Origin: Flavobacterium piscis
Lineage (GTDB): Bacteria > Bacteroidota > Bacteroidia > Flavobacteriales > Flavobacteriaceae
Assembly (NCBI RefSeq): GCF_001686925.1
Contig: NZ_LVEN01000042.1
Span: forward strand, 310,001-374,000
Direction: 5' to 3'
DNA length: 64,000 bases
Program-made: the position numbers and the translations under genes
Shown here: positions 7,049 to 16,907 of the stretch, in pieces
Position numbering within the stretch: the stretch's first letter is position 1
Layout of the letters: every line of letters starts with the position of its first letter
Notes under the pieces: generated by a model
Told to the model about the DNA's origin: nothing
The model's input: the letters and a program-made list of their open reading frames with translations, nothing else
Database searches by the model: none

Positions 7049-8911
7049 ATGACAAAACTTTATTTTGCTGCACTGACTCTATTAAGTGTTAGTTTACAAG
7101 CTCAGGTGCAAAAAGATACCATTAATATTGATGAAGTAATTATTCATGAAAATAGGTTTAGTACACCTATATCCAAGAAAAACAGAAACGTTTACGTAAT
7201 TGATCAGGCTACAATTGCAAAATTACCGGGAAGATCTGTTCAGGAAATTCTGCAATATGCCAACGGAGTTGACCTTAGACAAAGAGGCCCTTTTGGAAGT
7301 CAGGCTGATGTAAGTGTCGACGGAGGAAGTTTCGAACAAACGGTGGTTCTTTTAAACGGAGCCAAAGTTATAGATTCTCAAACCGCTCACAATATGCTTA
7401 ATCTCCCTATTCCGGTTGAGGTAATCGAAAGAATCGAAATCATCCGCGGACCGGCAGCGCTTACCTATGGTGTAAATAGTTTAACTGGAGCGATCAATAT
7501 TATTACCAAAAAACCAACGCAGTCCGGATTTTTAGTCAATAGTTATGCAGGTTCGAATTTCGAAAAGGATACACAAAATACGGGTGATACTTTTTATGGT
7601 ACCGGAATTCAGGTTGGTGGTGTTTTAAGCAAAGAAAAGCAGCAACATTCGCTTTTTGCTTCGCATGATAAAAGCAACGGATATCGCTATAACACAGCTT
7701 TCGAAAATAATAAAATCTTTTATCAGGGTAATTACCAGTTAAATGATACCAACGAAATTTTAACTTCATTTGGTTACATTAATAATGGCTTTGGAGCAAA
7801 CGGATTTTATGCAGCGCCAGGAGATAAAAACTCAAGCGAAGTGGTACAAACAACTTTTGCATCGGTACAATCGAAACATCAGCTGTCTGAAAAATGGACT
7901 TTGATGCCTAGAGTAAGTTACAGATACAATTATGATGATTACCGTTATTACGGAATTTCGAACCTCAACGCAGGAAGAAGCCAGCATTATACCAACTCAG
8001 TAGCTGCAGAAGTGAATACTACGTATAAAATGGAGACAGGAGAATTAGGCTTTGGAGCCGAAGTAAGAAGCGAAGATATTCACTCATCTAATATTGGGGA
8101 TCATAATCGTGACAATTACGGAATTTATCTGCAGTATAGAACGACTTTTATAGAAAAGCTTGATGTAAATTTTGGAACTTATGTCAATTATAATTCCGAT
8201 TATAAATGGCAGGCTTACCCGGGATTAGATGCAAGTTATGCGATTACAGATGCTTTTAAAATCATCGGAAATATTGGTACAAGTCAGCGTATTCCTTCGT
8301 TTACTGATTTATATCTTAACCAGCGTCCGGGAAATATTGGAAATCCGAATCTGGATACCGAAAATGCTTTTCAGAGTGAAATAGGATTCAAATACATCAA
8401 AAGGGATTTTAGTTTTAATGCCAATTATTTCTTTAGAAAGATCAGCAATTTTATCGATTGGACAAGAAATGTAACAACAGAGCCGTGGCAAAGTAACAAC
8501 TACGGAAATCTGAATACCAATGGTTTTAATTTACGTAGCAACTACAGAGTCAGTTTTTCTAACGATTCTAAGTTGAATATCAATCTGGCATATTCTTATC
8601 TGGATTTTAAATTTCAGGATGTAATTTCGACTGTTTATGCCAAATATTTGGTTTCGTCTCTGGAACATCAGGTAACCAATACAATAGATTTTCAGCATAA
8701 AAATTTTACCGCTTTATTTGCAACCCGTTTTAGCCAAAGAGTAACCGGACCATCGTACTGGGTAAATGATTTTAGAGTAAGTCAATCGATCAAAAAAGTG
8801 ACTGTTTATGTAGATGCGCAAAACATCTTTAATGCGACTTATTATGAAGTAGGAGCGGTGCCTCTTCCTTCAAGATGGTTTAGCCTTGGAGTAAAATTTG
8901 TGACTTTCTAA
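7049..8911 (+). CDS. TonB-dependent outer membrane receptor
   Basis: A 620-residue protein with a signal peptide (MTKLYFAALTLLSVSLQAQ), a plug domain (about 40-155: LPGRSVQEILQYANGVDLRQ, VSVDGG, then VIERIEIIRGPAALTYG and GAINIIT) and a C-terminal 22-strand barrel ending in an aromatic residue (VKFVTF). It imports a scarce ligand across the outer membrane using TonB energy. The size and plug pattern resemble BtuB/iron-complex receptors, but the substrate cannot be read from sequence. The divergent MocR regulator suggests control by an amino acid, amine or B6-like compound, which is inference. A terminator hairpin follows at 8941. Confidence 0.9.
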   Translation: MTKLYFAALTLLSVSLQAQVQKDTINIDEVIIHENRFSTPISKKNRNVYVIDQATIAKLPGRSVQEILQYANGVDLRQRGPFGSQADVSVDGGSFEQTVVLLNGAKVIDSQTAHNMLNLPIPVEVIERIEIIRGPAALTYGVNSLTGAINIITKKPTQSGFLVNSYAGSNFEKDTQNTGDTFYGTGIQVGGVLSKEKQQHSLFASHDKSNGYRYNTAFENNKIFYQGNYQLNDTNEILTSFGYINNGFGANGFYAAPGDKNSSEVVQTTFASVQSKHQLSEKWTLMPRVSYRYNYDDYRYYGISNLNAGRSQHYTNSVAAEVNTTYKMETGELGFGAEVRSEDIHSSNIGDHNRDNYGIYLQYRTTFIEKLDVNFGTYVNYNSDYKWQAYPGLDASYAITDAFKIIGNIGTSQRIPSFTDLYLNQRPGNIGNPNLDTENAFQSEIGFKYIKRDFSFNANYFFRKISNFIDWTRNVTTEPWQSNNYGNLNTNGFNLRSNYRVSFSNDSKLNINLAYSYLDFKFQDVISTVYAKYLVSSLEHQVTNTIDFQHKNFTALFATRFSQRVTGPSYWVNDFRVSQSIKKVTVYVDAQNIFNATYYEVGAVPLPSRWFSLGVKFVTF

Positions 8912-8940
8912 GCTTCATTATTCTTTTAAAATAAAAATAT

Positions 8941-8976
8941 AAAATCCCTTTAATCATTTATGATGAAAGGGATTTT
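8941..8976 (+). terminator. Terminator after the TonB receptor
   Basis: Arms AAAATCCCTTT and AAAGGGATTTT form an 11-bp stem 30 bp after the stop codon. Confidence 0.8.
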
Positions 8977-9092
8977 GCTTTTAAAAAACAGATTGTTTGC
9001 TATCTATACTGAGTTTAGGATTAATTTTCTAAGTTTGTACAGACCTCATCGTTTAGAATTTACGTGTTATTCATAAATCCAAAAATCACAAT

Positions 9093-9941
9093 TTGAAAAT
9101 TCCTGTTTACAATCAGAGTTCAGAAGCAGTTGGCGGTATTTATATTGCCGAATCGTCTGTATTGGGACGAGATGCAGAAACCATAAATAAATTAGGAACA
9201 CATCGCGATGATTTTTATATTTTTTTTGTGCTTATCAAAGGCAAAGTCATTATGAAATGTGATATGATAGACTTGAAAATTAGTGCACAAAGTATTGTAG
9301 TTATAAAACCTTTCCAGATTCATGCGCCAAAATTTGTTTCACCGGATGCAGTTGGATATTATATAAGCGTAGCTCCATTTTTAATTCCGAATCATTGTGC
9401 AGCTGTTTTTCAGCATCTGAAAATTGTTGATCAGGTAAATAAAATTGATAAACTCCACAAGCACGATCTTTTGCAAACTGTTGCGCTATTGCACCGTTCT
9501 TTTGAAGATACTATTCTCAATAAAACGGCTATTGTCAATGGTCTTTTTAATGCTTTAGTTTACCGTTTTGTCAATATTTATTCAGCATCCAATACTGTAG
9601 CATCAGAAATTAAAAATCAATCGATGCTGATTTATTCTAATTTTAAACAATTAATTTCTGAAGTTACTTTTTTAGAAAGTCCATCGTTTTTTGCTCAAAA
9701 ATTAAATATTACTACTTCCCATTTGAATTATTGTGTGAATGCTTCGACAGGTAAATCAGTCACTTATTGGTTACAAAATAGCATGATTATAGAAGCGCAG
9801 CGATTGCTGTATTATACCGAAAATGATGTCAAAGAAATTGCCTTTATGTTAGGATTCGAAGATCATACTTATTTTTCAAGATTATTCAAAAAAATAACTG
9901 GCGAAACCCCATTAGCCTTTCGATTGAAATTCCGCGAATAG
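9093..9941 (+). CDS. AraC family transcriptional regulator
   Basis: A 282-residue protein starting from TTG at 9093; no ATG lies upstream before the in-frame stop. The N-terminal half is cupin-like (FYIFFVLIKGKVIMKCD, IVVIKPFQIHAPKFV). The C-terminal double HTH includes EIAFMLGFEDHTYFSRLFKK and GETPLAFRLKF. It is followed after 79 bp by a siderophore-interacting protein gene on the same strand, which it may control; the ligand is unknown. Confidence 0.88.
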   Translation: MKIPVYNQSSEAVGGIYIAESSVLGRDAETINKLGTHRDDFYIFFVLIKGKVIMKCDMIDLKISAQSIVVIKPFQIHAPKFVSPDAVGYYISVAPFLIPNHCAAVFQHLKIVDQVNKIDKLHKHDLLQTVALLHRSFEDTILNKTAIVNGLFNALVYRFVNIYSASNTVASEIKNQSMLIYSNFKQLISEVTFLESPSFFAQKLNITTSHLNYCVNASTGKSVTYWLQNSMIIEAQRLLYYTENDVKEIAFMLGFEDHTYFSRLFKKITGETPLAFRLKFRE

Positions 9942-10020
9942 TCCAATCATCCCTATTTCTTCTGCAACCTGTTTTTTGTGTTTTAGTTTCAATTTTGCAT
10001 TGAAATTAAAACATACCATT

Positions 10021-10746
10021 ATGAATTCGATGCCTAAAATTATTGGAGATTTTATGGAACTTGCCTTTAGCAGTAAAATTTGCAAAGTAAAAGTTACCGA
10101 TACTAAAATGCTGAGCCAAAATATAAAGAGAATTAGGTTCAAAGGTCATTTTCCGCACATCAATTTTAAAATTGGCCAAGCCATAATTATCAGGATTGAT
10201 GATACCAATTATCGAAATTATACGCCCAGTAAATGGAATAGCGAAAAAGGAACATTTGAAGTTATTTTTCATATTCATAAAAATGGTCCTGGAAGTTATT
10301 TCGTCGAAAACCTAAAACCTGATGATCAAATAACGGTGGGAATGCCACGAGGTTTTGAGTTTTTTAAAAAAGAAGAAAAATACCAGTTTTTTTATGGAGA
10401 TGAAACCTGTATTAGTGTTTTTAAAAGTTTTAAGGATGAAATTAATGCTAACGAAAATAATTACCTCGGTATTTTAGAACTGGATCCTGATGATATGGAA
10501 GTTGCTGATAAGTTAGGTTTTTCGGTTGATATTGTTCCAAAGTCTGTCAACAAAGCCGAATTTGCAATAGAAACGCTGAATAAATTAGATGCTAAAATTT
10601 GGGATCTTTGGCAAAACGGACAGTTTTATTTAATGGGAAATGCAAAGTCTATTCAGGCGTTTAGAAAAGTATTAAAAGAAAAAGGTGTCCTCAATAAAAA
10701 AATCTATACCCAGGCTTATTGGGCCGAAGGAAAAATTGGATTGTAA
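10021..10746 (+). CDS. Siderophore-interacting protein (FAD ferric reductase family)
   Basis: A 241-residue protein; the ATG at 10021 is chosen because the longer in-frame extension lacks family similarity. An N-terminal FAD-binding barrel (about 20-110, with the RxYT-like motif YRNYTPSKW) is followed by an NAD(P)H-binding-like domain (QFFYGDETCISVFKSF, and FYLMGNAKSIQAFRKVLKE near the end). Members of the family reduce ferric siderophores in the cytoplasm to release iron. The last residues ...YTQAYWAEGKIG match the usual C-terminus, YWxxGK. Adjacent to an AraC regulator; iron dependence is inferred from the family. Confidence 0.85.
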   Translation: MNSMPKIIGDFMELAFSSKICKVKVTDTKMLSQNIKRIRFKGHFPHINFKIGQAIIIRIDDTNYRNYTPSKWNSEKGTFEVIFHIHKNGPGSYFVENLKPDDQITVGMPRGFEFFKKEEKYQFFYGDETCISVFKSFKDEINANENNYLGILELDPDDMEVADKLGFSVDIVPKSVNKAEFAIETLNKLDAKIWDLWQNGQFYLMGNAKSIQAFRKVLKEKGVLNKKIYTQAYWAEGKIGL

Positions 10747-10886
10747 TCACATAATCAAATAGTTGAAGCTGTAGTGTTGCATTTTGATACAATTTAGAAC
10801 AACCAATTTCAGATTTTTTGCATCATAAAAGAGTAGTTTTGAGGCGAAACAAATTTAGTTTTTTTAACCACAAAAAAAGGCTCAAA

Positions 10887-12146
10887 ATGGTACATGAAAG
10901 AGTGATGGAGAAGTTGTCGATTTTGGCTGATGCGGCGAAATATGATGTTTCATGTTCGTCAAGTCAAAGCAATCGAAAAAATAAGGATAACGGATTAGGA
11001 AATGCAAAAGGATATGGTATTTGCCATTCGTATACCGAAGATGGCCGTTGTGTTTCGTTGCTGAAAATTTTACTGACCAATCATTGCATTTTTGATTGCG
11101 CGTATTGCGTAAGCCGAAAAAGTAATGATGTAAAACGTGCCGCTTTTACGGTGCAGGAAGTCGTTGATCTTACGATTGGTTTTTACAGAAGAAATTATAT
11201 CGAAGGTTTATTTTTGAGTTCCGGCATCTTTGATAATCCAGATTATACGATGGAACGTTTGGTGAGGATTGCCAAGAAATTACGATTAGAAGAAAATTTT
11301 AATGGTTATATACATCTTAAAGCCATTCCGGGAGCCAGCGATGAATTACTGCAACAAGCCGGAATGTACGCCGATCGTTTGAGTGTAAATGTCGAAATGC
11401 CAACAGAGAAAAGCCTTAAATTACTGGCGCCGGAAAAAAATCATATCGATGTGATCAAACCAATGGAATATCTGAAAAATGAAATCGTTGGTCATAAAGA
11501 AGAGAAAAAACTCAATTATAAAGCTCCGCTATTTGCTCCGGCAGGGCAAAGCACACAAATGGTGATTGGTGCGACGCAGGAAAATGATATGGAAATTCTG
11601 GGAATGGCCAATTATTTTTATGATCAAATGAACATGCGACGCGTGTATTATTCCGGATATGTTCCTATTAGTTATGATACCAGACTTCCTGCGATAGGAA
11701 CTCCGGTTCCGATGATTCGCGAAAATCGTTTGTATCAGGCCGATTGGTTAATTCGCTTGTACGGATTTAATGTAAATGAAATCGTGGGTTTTGATCAGCC
11801 TAATCTGGATCTTGATATCGACCCAAAATTAGGTTGGGCGTTGCGTAATATGAATCAGTTTCCGGTTGATGTAAATACTGCCGACCTCGAACTGATTAAA
11901 CGTATTCCGGGTATCGGTTTTTTGAGTGCAAAAAAAATTGTTGCAGCAAGAAAATTTAAAAAACTGGTTCCTCAGGATTTACAAAAATTAGGAATCGCCT
12001 ACACGCGCGCCAAATATTTTCTGGCATTTGCAACACCTTTTCAATTACAAAAGGATTTAACTTCTATTCAAATCAAAGATCATATTCTCAATACTCAAAA
12101 GAGTAAATACAAGAATGACTTTTCGAATCAGCTTGCTTTATTTTAG
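10887..12146 (+). CDS. Putative DNA modification/repair radical SAM protein
   Basis: A 419-residue protein from the ATG at 10887 (MVHERVMEKLSILADAAKYD); an ATG at 10905 is equally possible, and an upstream TTG frame from 10818 is not supported. The radical SAM cluster motif is CIFDCAYC (CxxxCxxC) in TNHCIFDCAYCVSRKSN. The C-terminal third has a helix-hairpin-helix DNA-binding element, VDLNTAD-like (VNTADLELIKRIPGIGFLSAKKI). This family is normally paired with a DUF4130 protein, which is the next gene here. It is thought to act in DNA repair or modification, but the chemistry is not established. Confidence 0.9.
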   Translation: MVHERVMEKLSILADAAKYDVSCSSSQSNRKNKDNGLGNAKGYGICHSYTEDGRCVSLLKILLTNHCIFDCAYCVSRKSNDVKRAAFTVQEVVDLTIGFYRRNYIEGLFLSSGIFDNPDYTMERLVRIAKKLRLEENFNGYIHLKAIPGASDELLQQAGMYADRLSVNVEMPTEKSLKLLAPEKNHIDVIKPMEYLKNEIVGHKEEKKLNYKAPLFAPAGQSTQMVIGATQENDMEILGMANYFYDQMNMRRVYYSGYVPISYDTRLPAIGTPVPMIRENRLYQADWLIRLYGFNVNEIVGFDQPNLDLDIDPKLGWALRNMNQFPVDVNTADLELIKRIPGIGFLSAKKIVAARKFKKLVPQDLQKLGIAYTRAKYFLAFATPFQLQKDLTSIQIKDHILNTQKSKYKNDFSNQLALF

Positions 12147-12174
12147 TTAATTAAATGCAATGGTAGTAATTTTT

Positions 12175-12316
12175 AACACATAGAAACATAGCCTTTGTTT
12201 ATTAAAAAGGCGTTTCACTTGATTAAAATGCATCCCGAAGCTTCGGGACTATGTGAAAGAAATGTATTTCTTTTTTGTATCCTTTTTTGCATATAAAATC
12301 TATGTTTCTATGTGTT
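12175..12316. repeat. 142-bp MITE-like element with 17-bp inverted ends
   Basis: Perfect inverted ends AACACATAGAAACATAG (12175-12191) and its complement at 12300-12316 enclose a 16-bp perfect palindrome TCCCGAAGCTTCGGGA (12233-12248). It has no coding potential. It sits between two genes that are usually a pair. Confidence 0.75.
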
Positions 12317-12370
12317 TAATATTGAGCAAACGAATGGACGAAGTAATCACAATTACGGAATAAAATTAGA

Positions 12371-13153
12371 ATGACACAGATAATTTACGATGGTACTTAT
12401 GAAGGCTGGGTTACAGCCGTATTCGAAATTTATGAATATAAATTGCAGGATATTGTTTTTGCCAAAAACGAAGCCTCTGCCGATTTGCTTTTTTCTACCA
12501 ATCATACAGTGATTACAGATGAGATAAAAGTAAAGCGGGTTTTAAGCGGATTACAAAAGCGTCTTTCGAAAAATGGATTTCAGGGTTTGTATCATGCCTT
12601 TTTATCTGAAACCAATAAGATCGAAGAAATCATGTTTCGGTATGTGCAATATGTATTGTCAAGTACAATAAATGTAGAAGACGATTTTAGTAATAATGAT
12701 GTTTTAGAACTGCGAAAAGCCATTAGACTGACAGGAAAAGAATCACATCGAATGGAGGCTTTTGTTCGGTTTCAATTAACAAAAGACCAATTGTATTATG
12801 CGATTGTTGAACCGGATTGCAATGTTTTGCCCCTTATAGAAAATCATTTTAAAAACCGTTATGCTGATCAGCGCTGGTTAATTTATGATGCCAAACGTAA
12901 ATATGGTATTTATTATGATCTTAAAAATGTTTCGAATGTAGCAATACAATTTAATACTGAATCAAATTCTTCTAAGTTTTTAGCAGAAATAGGCGATGAA
13001 GGCGAAGAACTTTTTCAGGATTTATGGCGCAATTATTTCAAAAGTGTCAATATTGAATCCCGAAAAAATACAAAACTTCATCTCCAACACATGCGAAAAC
13101 GATACTGGAAAAATCTAACAGAGAAAATTCCGGATATCAAGGGTCGGGTTTAG
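12371..13153 (+). CDS. DUF4130 / TIGR03915 family putative DNA repair protein
   Basis: A 260-residue protein beginning MTQIIYDGTYEGWVTAVFEI, a typical start of this family (IxYDGTFEGxL). Family features include FVRFQLTKDQLYYAIVEPDCNVLPLIENHF and the segment RYADQRWLIYDAKRKYGIYYD. It is the standard partner of the upstream radical SAM protein, and the two are expected to act together. In some bacteria the domain is fused to a uracil-DNA-glycosylase-like domain; here it is stand-alone. Confidence 0.9.
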   Translation: MTQIIYDGTYEGWVTAVFEIYEYKLQDIVFAKNEASADLLFSTNHTVITDEIKVKRVLSGLQKRLSKNGFQGLYHAFLSETNKIEEIMFRYVQYVLSSTINVEDDFSNNDVLELRKAIRLTGKESHRMEAFVRFQLTKDQLYYAIVEPDCNVLPLIENHFKNRYADQRWLIYDAKRKYGIYYDLKNVSNVAIQFNTESNSSKFLAEIGDEGEELFQDLWRNYFKSVNIESRKNTKLHLQHMRKRYWKNLTEKIPDIKGRV

Positions 13154-13177
13154 AAGTAATGCTTTACAAACTATCTT

Positions 13178-14758
13178 TTAGAGATAACGCAATTTTTCCT
13201 CTTCAATATCTAAATAATGCATTTGTCGCCTAATGATGGTTTCATCCAGCGTTTGATCTTCTTTGTTTTTAGCAATTAGCCATTGTCTTTGCTCGTTTAA
13301 TAAATCAAGATAAATTACTTTCAGTTCTTTGCCTATTGCTTCATCATCAATGCCATTACTGTATTGTTCCCATTTATGAATAAGATGCTGTAACGAAGTA
13401 TTATTTTCGATCTGGTCGCTGTAATTGGTTTTAAGATAATTTAAAGCAAATTCGGCTAATTCGTGGCGCAGGTTATTATGAGCTTCTTCTTTTGGCAGCG
13501 GATCATAAACATCCGTAAGATTAATTTTTTTAATGAAATAAGGTAATGTTAATCCCTGAATGACCAACGTTAAAAGAATAACGATAAAAGTGATAAATAA
13601 AATAAGATTTCGCTGCGGAAAACCGTTGCCATTATTCAGATAAACAGGTATAGACAGGGCAGCAGCTAATGAAACTACACCTCTCATTCCGGTCCAGCCC
13701 AATATAAAGGGGGTTTTGTAACCGGGATTTCTGCTATCGGCAACTGTAATAAAATTTCGCGCAATGAGCGTCACGACAACAGCACCATAAGAGGATATAA
13801 TTCTACTGATAATTAAAACAAATGTTATCAGAACGCCATAACCAATTGCCGACGAAATGCTGACAGCCTCGACTTTAAGTCCGTTTGTAATTTGTGGAAG
13901 ATCTAAGCCAATGAGCATAAATACAAAACCATTGAGGATAAAAGTAAGACTCTGCCAAACATTTATACCCTGCAAACGAGATCTGCTGCTCAAAAATCTG
14001 TGTCGGTTATTAGACAAAAGCAATCCGCCACACACTACGGCCAATACACCTGAACTGTGAACTTCTTCGGCAGCGAGGTAAATAATATAGGGTGTAGCTA
14101 ATGATAAAACGATATCTGCATTGGCATCTGTAGGCAAATATTTATGTGCTTTCATAAAAAGCCATCCAATTAATAAGCCAATTCCAACTCCGCCAAAAAT
14201 CATCCAGCTAAAACTTACCGCTGCTTTATAAAATATAAATTGCTCAGTTGCCACGGCAATCATCGCAAATCTGAAAATAATTAATGAGGAAGCATCATTA
14301 AGTAAACTTTCGCCTTCTAAAATGGATGAAATAGTTTTAGGCACCTTTACAAATTTCAAAATAGCACCGGCACTTACCGCATCCGGAGGAGATACAATTC
14401 CGCCCAGAACAAAGCCTAATGCTAATGAAAATCCGGGAATAATATAATTGGCCACTAATGCTACAGAAAGTGCCGAGACAAAAACGACTACAAAGGCAAA
14501 ACTTGTAATAATGCGTCGCCATCGCCACATTTCTTTCCATGAAACTGTCCACGCCGCTTCGTATAATAATGGTGGCAGAAATATAAAGAAGATAAGATCG
14601 GGTTCGATTTGTATTAAAGGCACTTTTGGAATAAAACTGATAGCCAATCCTGCCAATACTAATAATATGGGATAAGCTACTTTTATTTTATTAGCCAACA
14701 TAATCAGTAATAAAATAACAATTAAAAGACCTAAATAAAAAGGGAAATTCTCAAGCAT
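13178..14758 (-). CDS. Na+/H+ antiporter, CPA1 family
   Basis: A 526-residue protein with about 12 membrane helices in the first 415 residues and a cytoplasmic C-terminal tail. Typical CPA1 motifs are FFIFLPPLLYEAAW, VLGGIVSPPDAVSAGAI (the ion-binding region) and EGESLLNDASSLIIFRFA (the conserved ND of helix 5). FILNGFVFMLIGLDLPQI and GWTGMRGVVSLAAALSIP complete the pattern. It exchanges cytoplasmic Na+ for H+. An AraC gene lies just upstream on the same strand (17 bp gap), suggesting cotranscription. Confidence 0.92.
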   Translation of the reverse strand: MLENFPFYLGLLIVILLLIMLANKIKVAYPILLVLAGLAISFIPKVPLIQIEPDLIFFIFLPPLLYEAAWTVSWKEMWRWRRIITSFAFVVVFVSALSVALVANYIIPGFSLALGFVLGGIVSPPDAVSAGAILKFVKVPKTISSILEGESLLNDASSLIIFRFAMIAVATEQFIFYKAAVSFSWMIFGGVGIGLLIGWLFMKAHKYLPTDANADIVLSLATPYIIYLAAEEVHSSGVLAVVCGGLLLSNNRHRFLSSRSRLQGINVWQSLTFILNGFVFMLIGLDLPQITNGLKVEAVSISSAIGYGVLITFVLIISRIISSYGAVVVTLIARNFITVADSRNPGYKTPFILGWTGMRGVVSLAAALSIPVYLNNGNGFPQRNLILFITFIVILLTLVIQGLTLPYFIKKINLTDVYDPLPKEEAHNNLRHELAEFALNYLKTNYSDQIENNTSLQHLIHKWEQYSNGIDDEAIGKELKVIYLDLLNEQRQWLIAKNKEDQTLDETIIRRQMHYLDIEEEKLRYL

Positions 14759-14775
14759 TCTTTGGTTTATAGATT

Positions 14776-15672
14776 TTAATTTAAACTTCTGTATTCAATT
14801 GGGGTGTAACCCGTATTCTTTTTAAACATTCGATTAAAATGCTGTGGATATTTAAAACCAAGTTCAAATGCGATTTGACTAACGGATTTGTCAGTATCAA
14901 AAATTCGTTCTTTGGCTAAGGTAATTAATTTTAACTGAATGTGTTCCTGAGCTGATTTACCCGTTTCTTTTTTAATTAAATCACCAAAATAATTCGCAGA
15001 AAGGTGCAAACGATCGGCAAAATAGCTAACCGAAGGTAAGCCCGAATCTTTTGCAATTTCAGATAAAAAATACTCATTCAACAAATTTTCAAACTTCGAT
15101 AAAACATCAGTATTGATATTTTCTCTGGTAATGAATTGCCTGTCATAAAATCGAACACAATAATTAAGTAACAATTCTATTGTATTACTGATGATGCCTT
15201 TACTGTGTTTATCAATAGAGTGAATTAATTCGTAATCTAATTTACTAAATAAATCTTTTATTATTTGCTGTTCTTTCAAAGATAAATGAAGTGCTTCATG
15301 TGAGTCATAAGAAAAGAACGAATACTGATTTATAATTTTTGCCAGTGAAGTTCCTCTAATCAGATCAGGATGAAAAAGTAATGTTAGACCAGTAGATTTA
15401 TAATTCTCAGTATTATTAACCTCGAGTATTTGTCCGGGACCTATAAAAACCATTGTACCATCATCATAATCGTAATTATTACGCCCGTATTTTAATTCGC
15501 CGCAATTTCCGGCTTTTAAAAATATAGCATAAAAACCAAAGTGTATTCTGGTATGATTGGGGAGTGCTTTGCTATTAGAATTATCAAAAATACTTATTAA
15601 AGGATGCTGGGTTTCAACATCTTTTAATTGATTGTACTGTGTAACTTTTTCGAGTTTTATAATAGAATCCAT
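14776..15672 (-). CDS. AraC family transcriptional regulator
   Basis: A 298-residue protein with an N-terminal cupin-like sensing region and a C-terminal double HTH (LPSVSYFADRLHLSANYFGD, then VSQIAFELGFKYPQHFNRMF and GYTPIEYRSLN). It is divergent from the aldo/keto reductase gene with 191 bp between starts, a common arrangement in which the AraC protein activates the reductase. An inverted repeat at 15810-15829 is a possible site. Confidence 0.9.
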   Translation of the reverse strand: MDSIIKLEKVTQYNQLKDVETQHPLISIFDNSNSKALPNHTRIHFGFYAIFLKAGNCGELKYGRNNYDYDDGTMVFIGPGQILEVNNTENYKSTGLTLLFHPDLIRGTSLAKIINQYSFFSYDSHEALHLSLKEQQIIKDLFSKLDYELIHSIDKHSKGIISNTIELLLNYCVRFYDRQFITRENINTDVLSKFENLLNEYFLSEIAKDSGLPSVSYFADRLHLSANYFGDLIKKETGKSAQEHIQLKLITLAKERIFDTDKSVSQIAFELGFKYPQHFNRMFKKNTGYTPIEYRSLN

Positions 15673-15809
15673 GATGCGTCTATGAAATTATATACACAAA
15701 TATACTACTCAGATTTTTAATAACTTAGCGTGATTATGCAAATCAGTAAAAATGGTTAGAATAGCAGTAATATGTATTATAGGCAAGTGAGATTATTGGC
15801 GGAAATTTG

Positions 15810-15829
15810 TAGTATTAAAAATGATACTA
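15810..15829. promoter_or_regulatory. Inverted repeat upstream of the aldo/keto reductase
   Basis: Arms TAGTAT and ATACTA with an 8-bp spacer lie 35 bp before the reductase start, in the divergent region shared with the AraC gene. Short and AT-rich, so chance is possible. Confidence 0.3.
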
Positions 15830-15863
15830 AACATATCAGATCACTATTTTTAAAAATAAAATT

Positions 15864-16844
15864 ATGGAAAAGAGAATATTAGGAACTCAGGGTTTAGAAG
15901 TTTCTGCACTGGGATTAGGTTGTATGGGATTAAGTTTTGCTTATGGTGCCCAAATAGAAAAACAGCATGCTATAAAAATAATTAGAGAAGCCTACGAACA
16001 AGGTATTACCTTTTTTGATACTGCCGAAGCGTATGGTATTACCAACGAAGAATTGGTAGGAGAAGCTTTGAGTCCGTTTAGAAAAGAAGTAGTTATTGCT
16101 ACTAAATTTGGTTTTAAAGACGGACAGGCATTTAACGGACAAGATAGTAGACCAGAAAATATCAGAGCTGTTGCCGAAGAATCTTTAAGACGTATGAAAA
16201 CGGATGTTATTGATTTATTTTATCAACACCGAGTAGATCAAAATGTGCCAATTGAAGATGTTGCAGGAACAGTGAAAGATTTGATTCAGGAAGGAAAAGT
16301 AAAATACTTTGGAATGTCTGAAGCGGGAGTAACCTCTATTCGAAAAGCACATGCCGTTCAGCCAATATCTGCTTTGCAAAGTGAATATTCGATTTGGTGG
16401 AGAGAACCTGAAGTAGCAATTTTGCCAACACTTGAAGAACTAGGAATTGGTTTTGTACCCTTTAGTCCTTTAGGAAGAGGATTTCTAACAGGTGCAATTA
16501 CAGAAAGCACCAGTTTTGAAGCGACGGATTTTAGAAATTCTTTACCTCGTTTTAGTGAAGAAAACAGAAAAGCCAATCAAAAATTAGTTGATTTGCTATC
16601 TGCCATTGCTTCTCAAAAACAAGCAACTCCTGCGCAAATTGCATTAGGTTGGTTATTGGCGCAAAAACCTTGGATTGCACCAATTCCGGGAACCACAAAA
16701 TCGCACCGATTAACAGAAAATATCGGTGGAGCCTCAATTAAATTATCTCTAGAAGATATTAAAAAAATTGATGATGCTTTTGCTCAAACCACGATACAAG
16801 GAGATCGATATCCTGCACAATTGCAAAAAGTAGTAGACAAATAA
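15864..16844 (+). CDS. Aldo/keto reductase
   Basis: A 326-residue TIM-barrel NADPH-dependent oxidoreductase. The start MEKRILGTQGLEVSALGLGCMG is typical. The catalytic tetrad is visible: Asp and Tyr in FFDTAEAYG, Lys in VIATKFGF, and His in DLFYQHRVD. The C-terminal cofactor region IPGTTKSHRLTENI matches the AKR13/YakC-like branch. It reduces aldehydes or ketones, with the substrate unknown. The divergent AraC regulator probably controls it. Confidence 0.92.
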   Translation: MEKRILGTQGLEVSALGLGCMGLSFAYGAQIEKQHAIKIIREAYEQGITFFDTAEAYGITNEELVGEALSPFRKEVVIATKFGFKDGQAFNGQDSRPENIRAVAEESLRRMKTDVIDLFYQHRVDQNVPIEDVAGTVKDLIQEGKVKYFGMSEAGVTSIRKAHAVQPISALQSEYSIWWREPEVAILPTLEELGIGFVPFSPLGRGFLTGAITESTSFEATDFRNSLPRFSEENRKANQKLVDLLSAIASQKQATPAQIALGWLLAQKPWIAPIPGTTKSHRLTENIGGASIKLSLEDIKKIDDAFAQTTIQGDRYPAQLQKVVDK

Positions 16845-16851
16845 AAAAAAG

Positions 16852-16890
16852 CAAAACCCTTAAATACTATTATTTAAGGGTTTGTTTTTT
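16852..16890. terminator. Bidirectional terminator between reductase and map
   Basis: A hairpin with arms AAACCCTTAAATA and TATTTAAGGGTTT is flanked by A and T runs. It sits between two convergent genes. Confidence 0.85.
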
Positions 16891-16907
16891 TAGTATCTTT
16901 TTAAATC

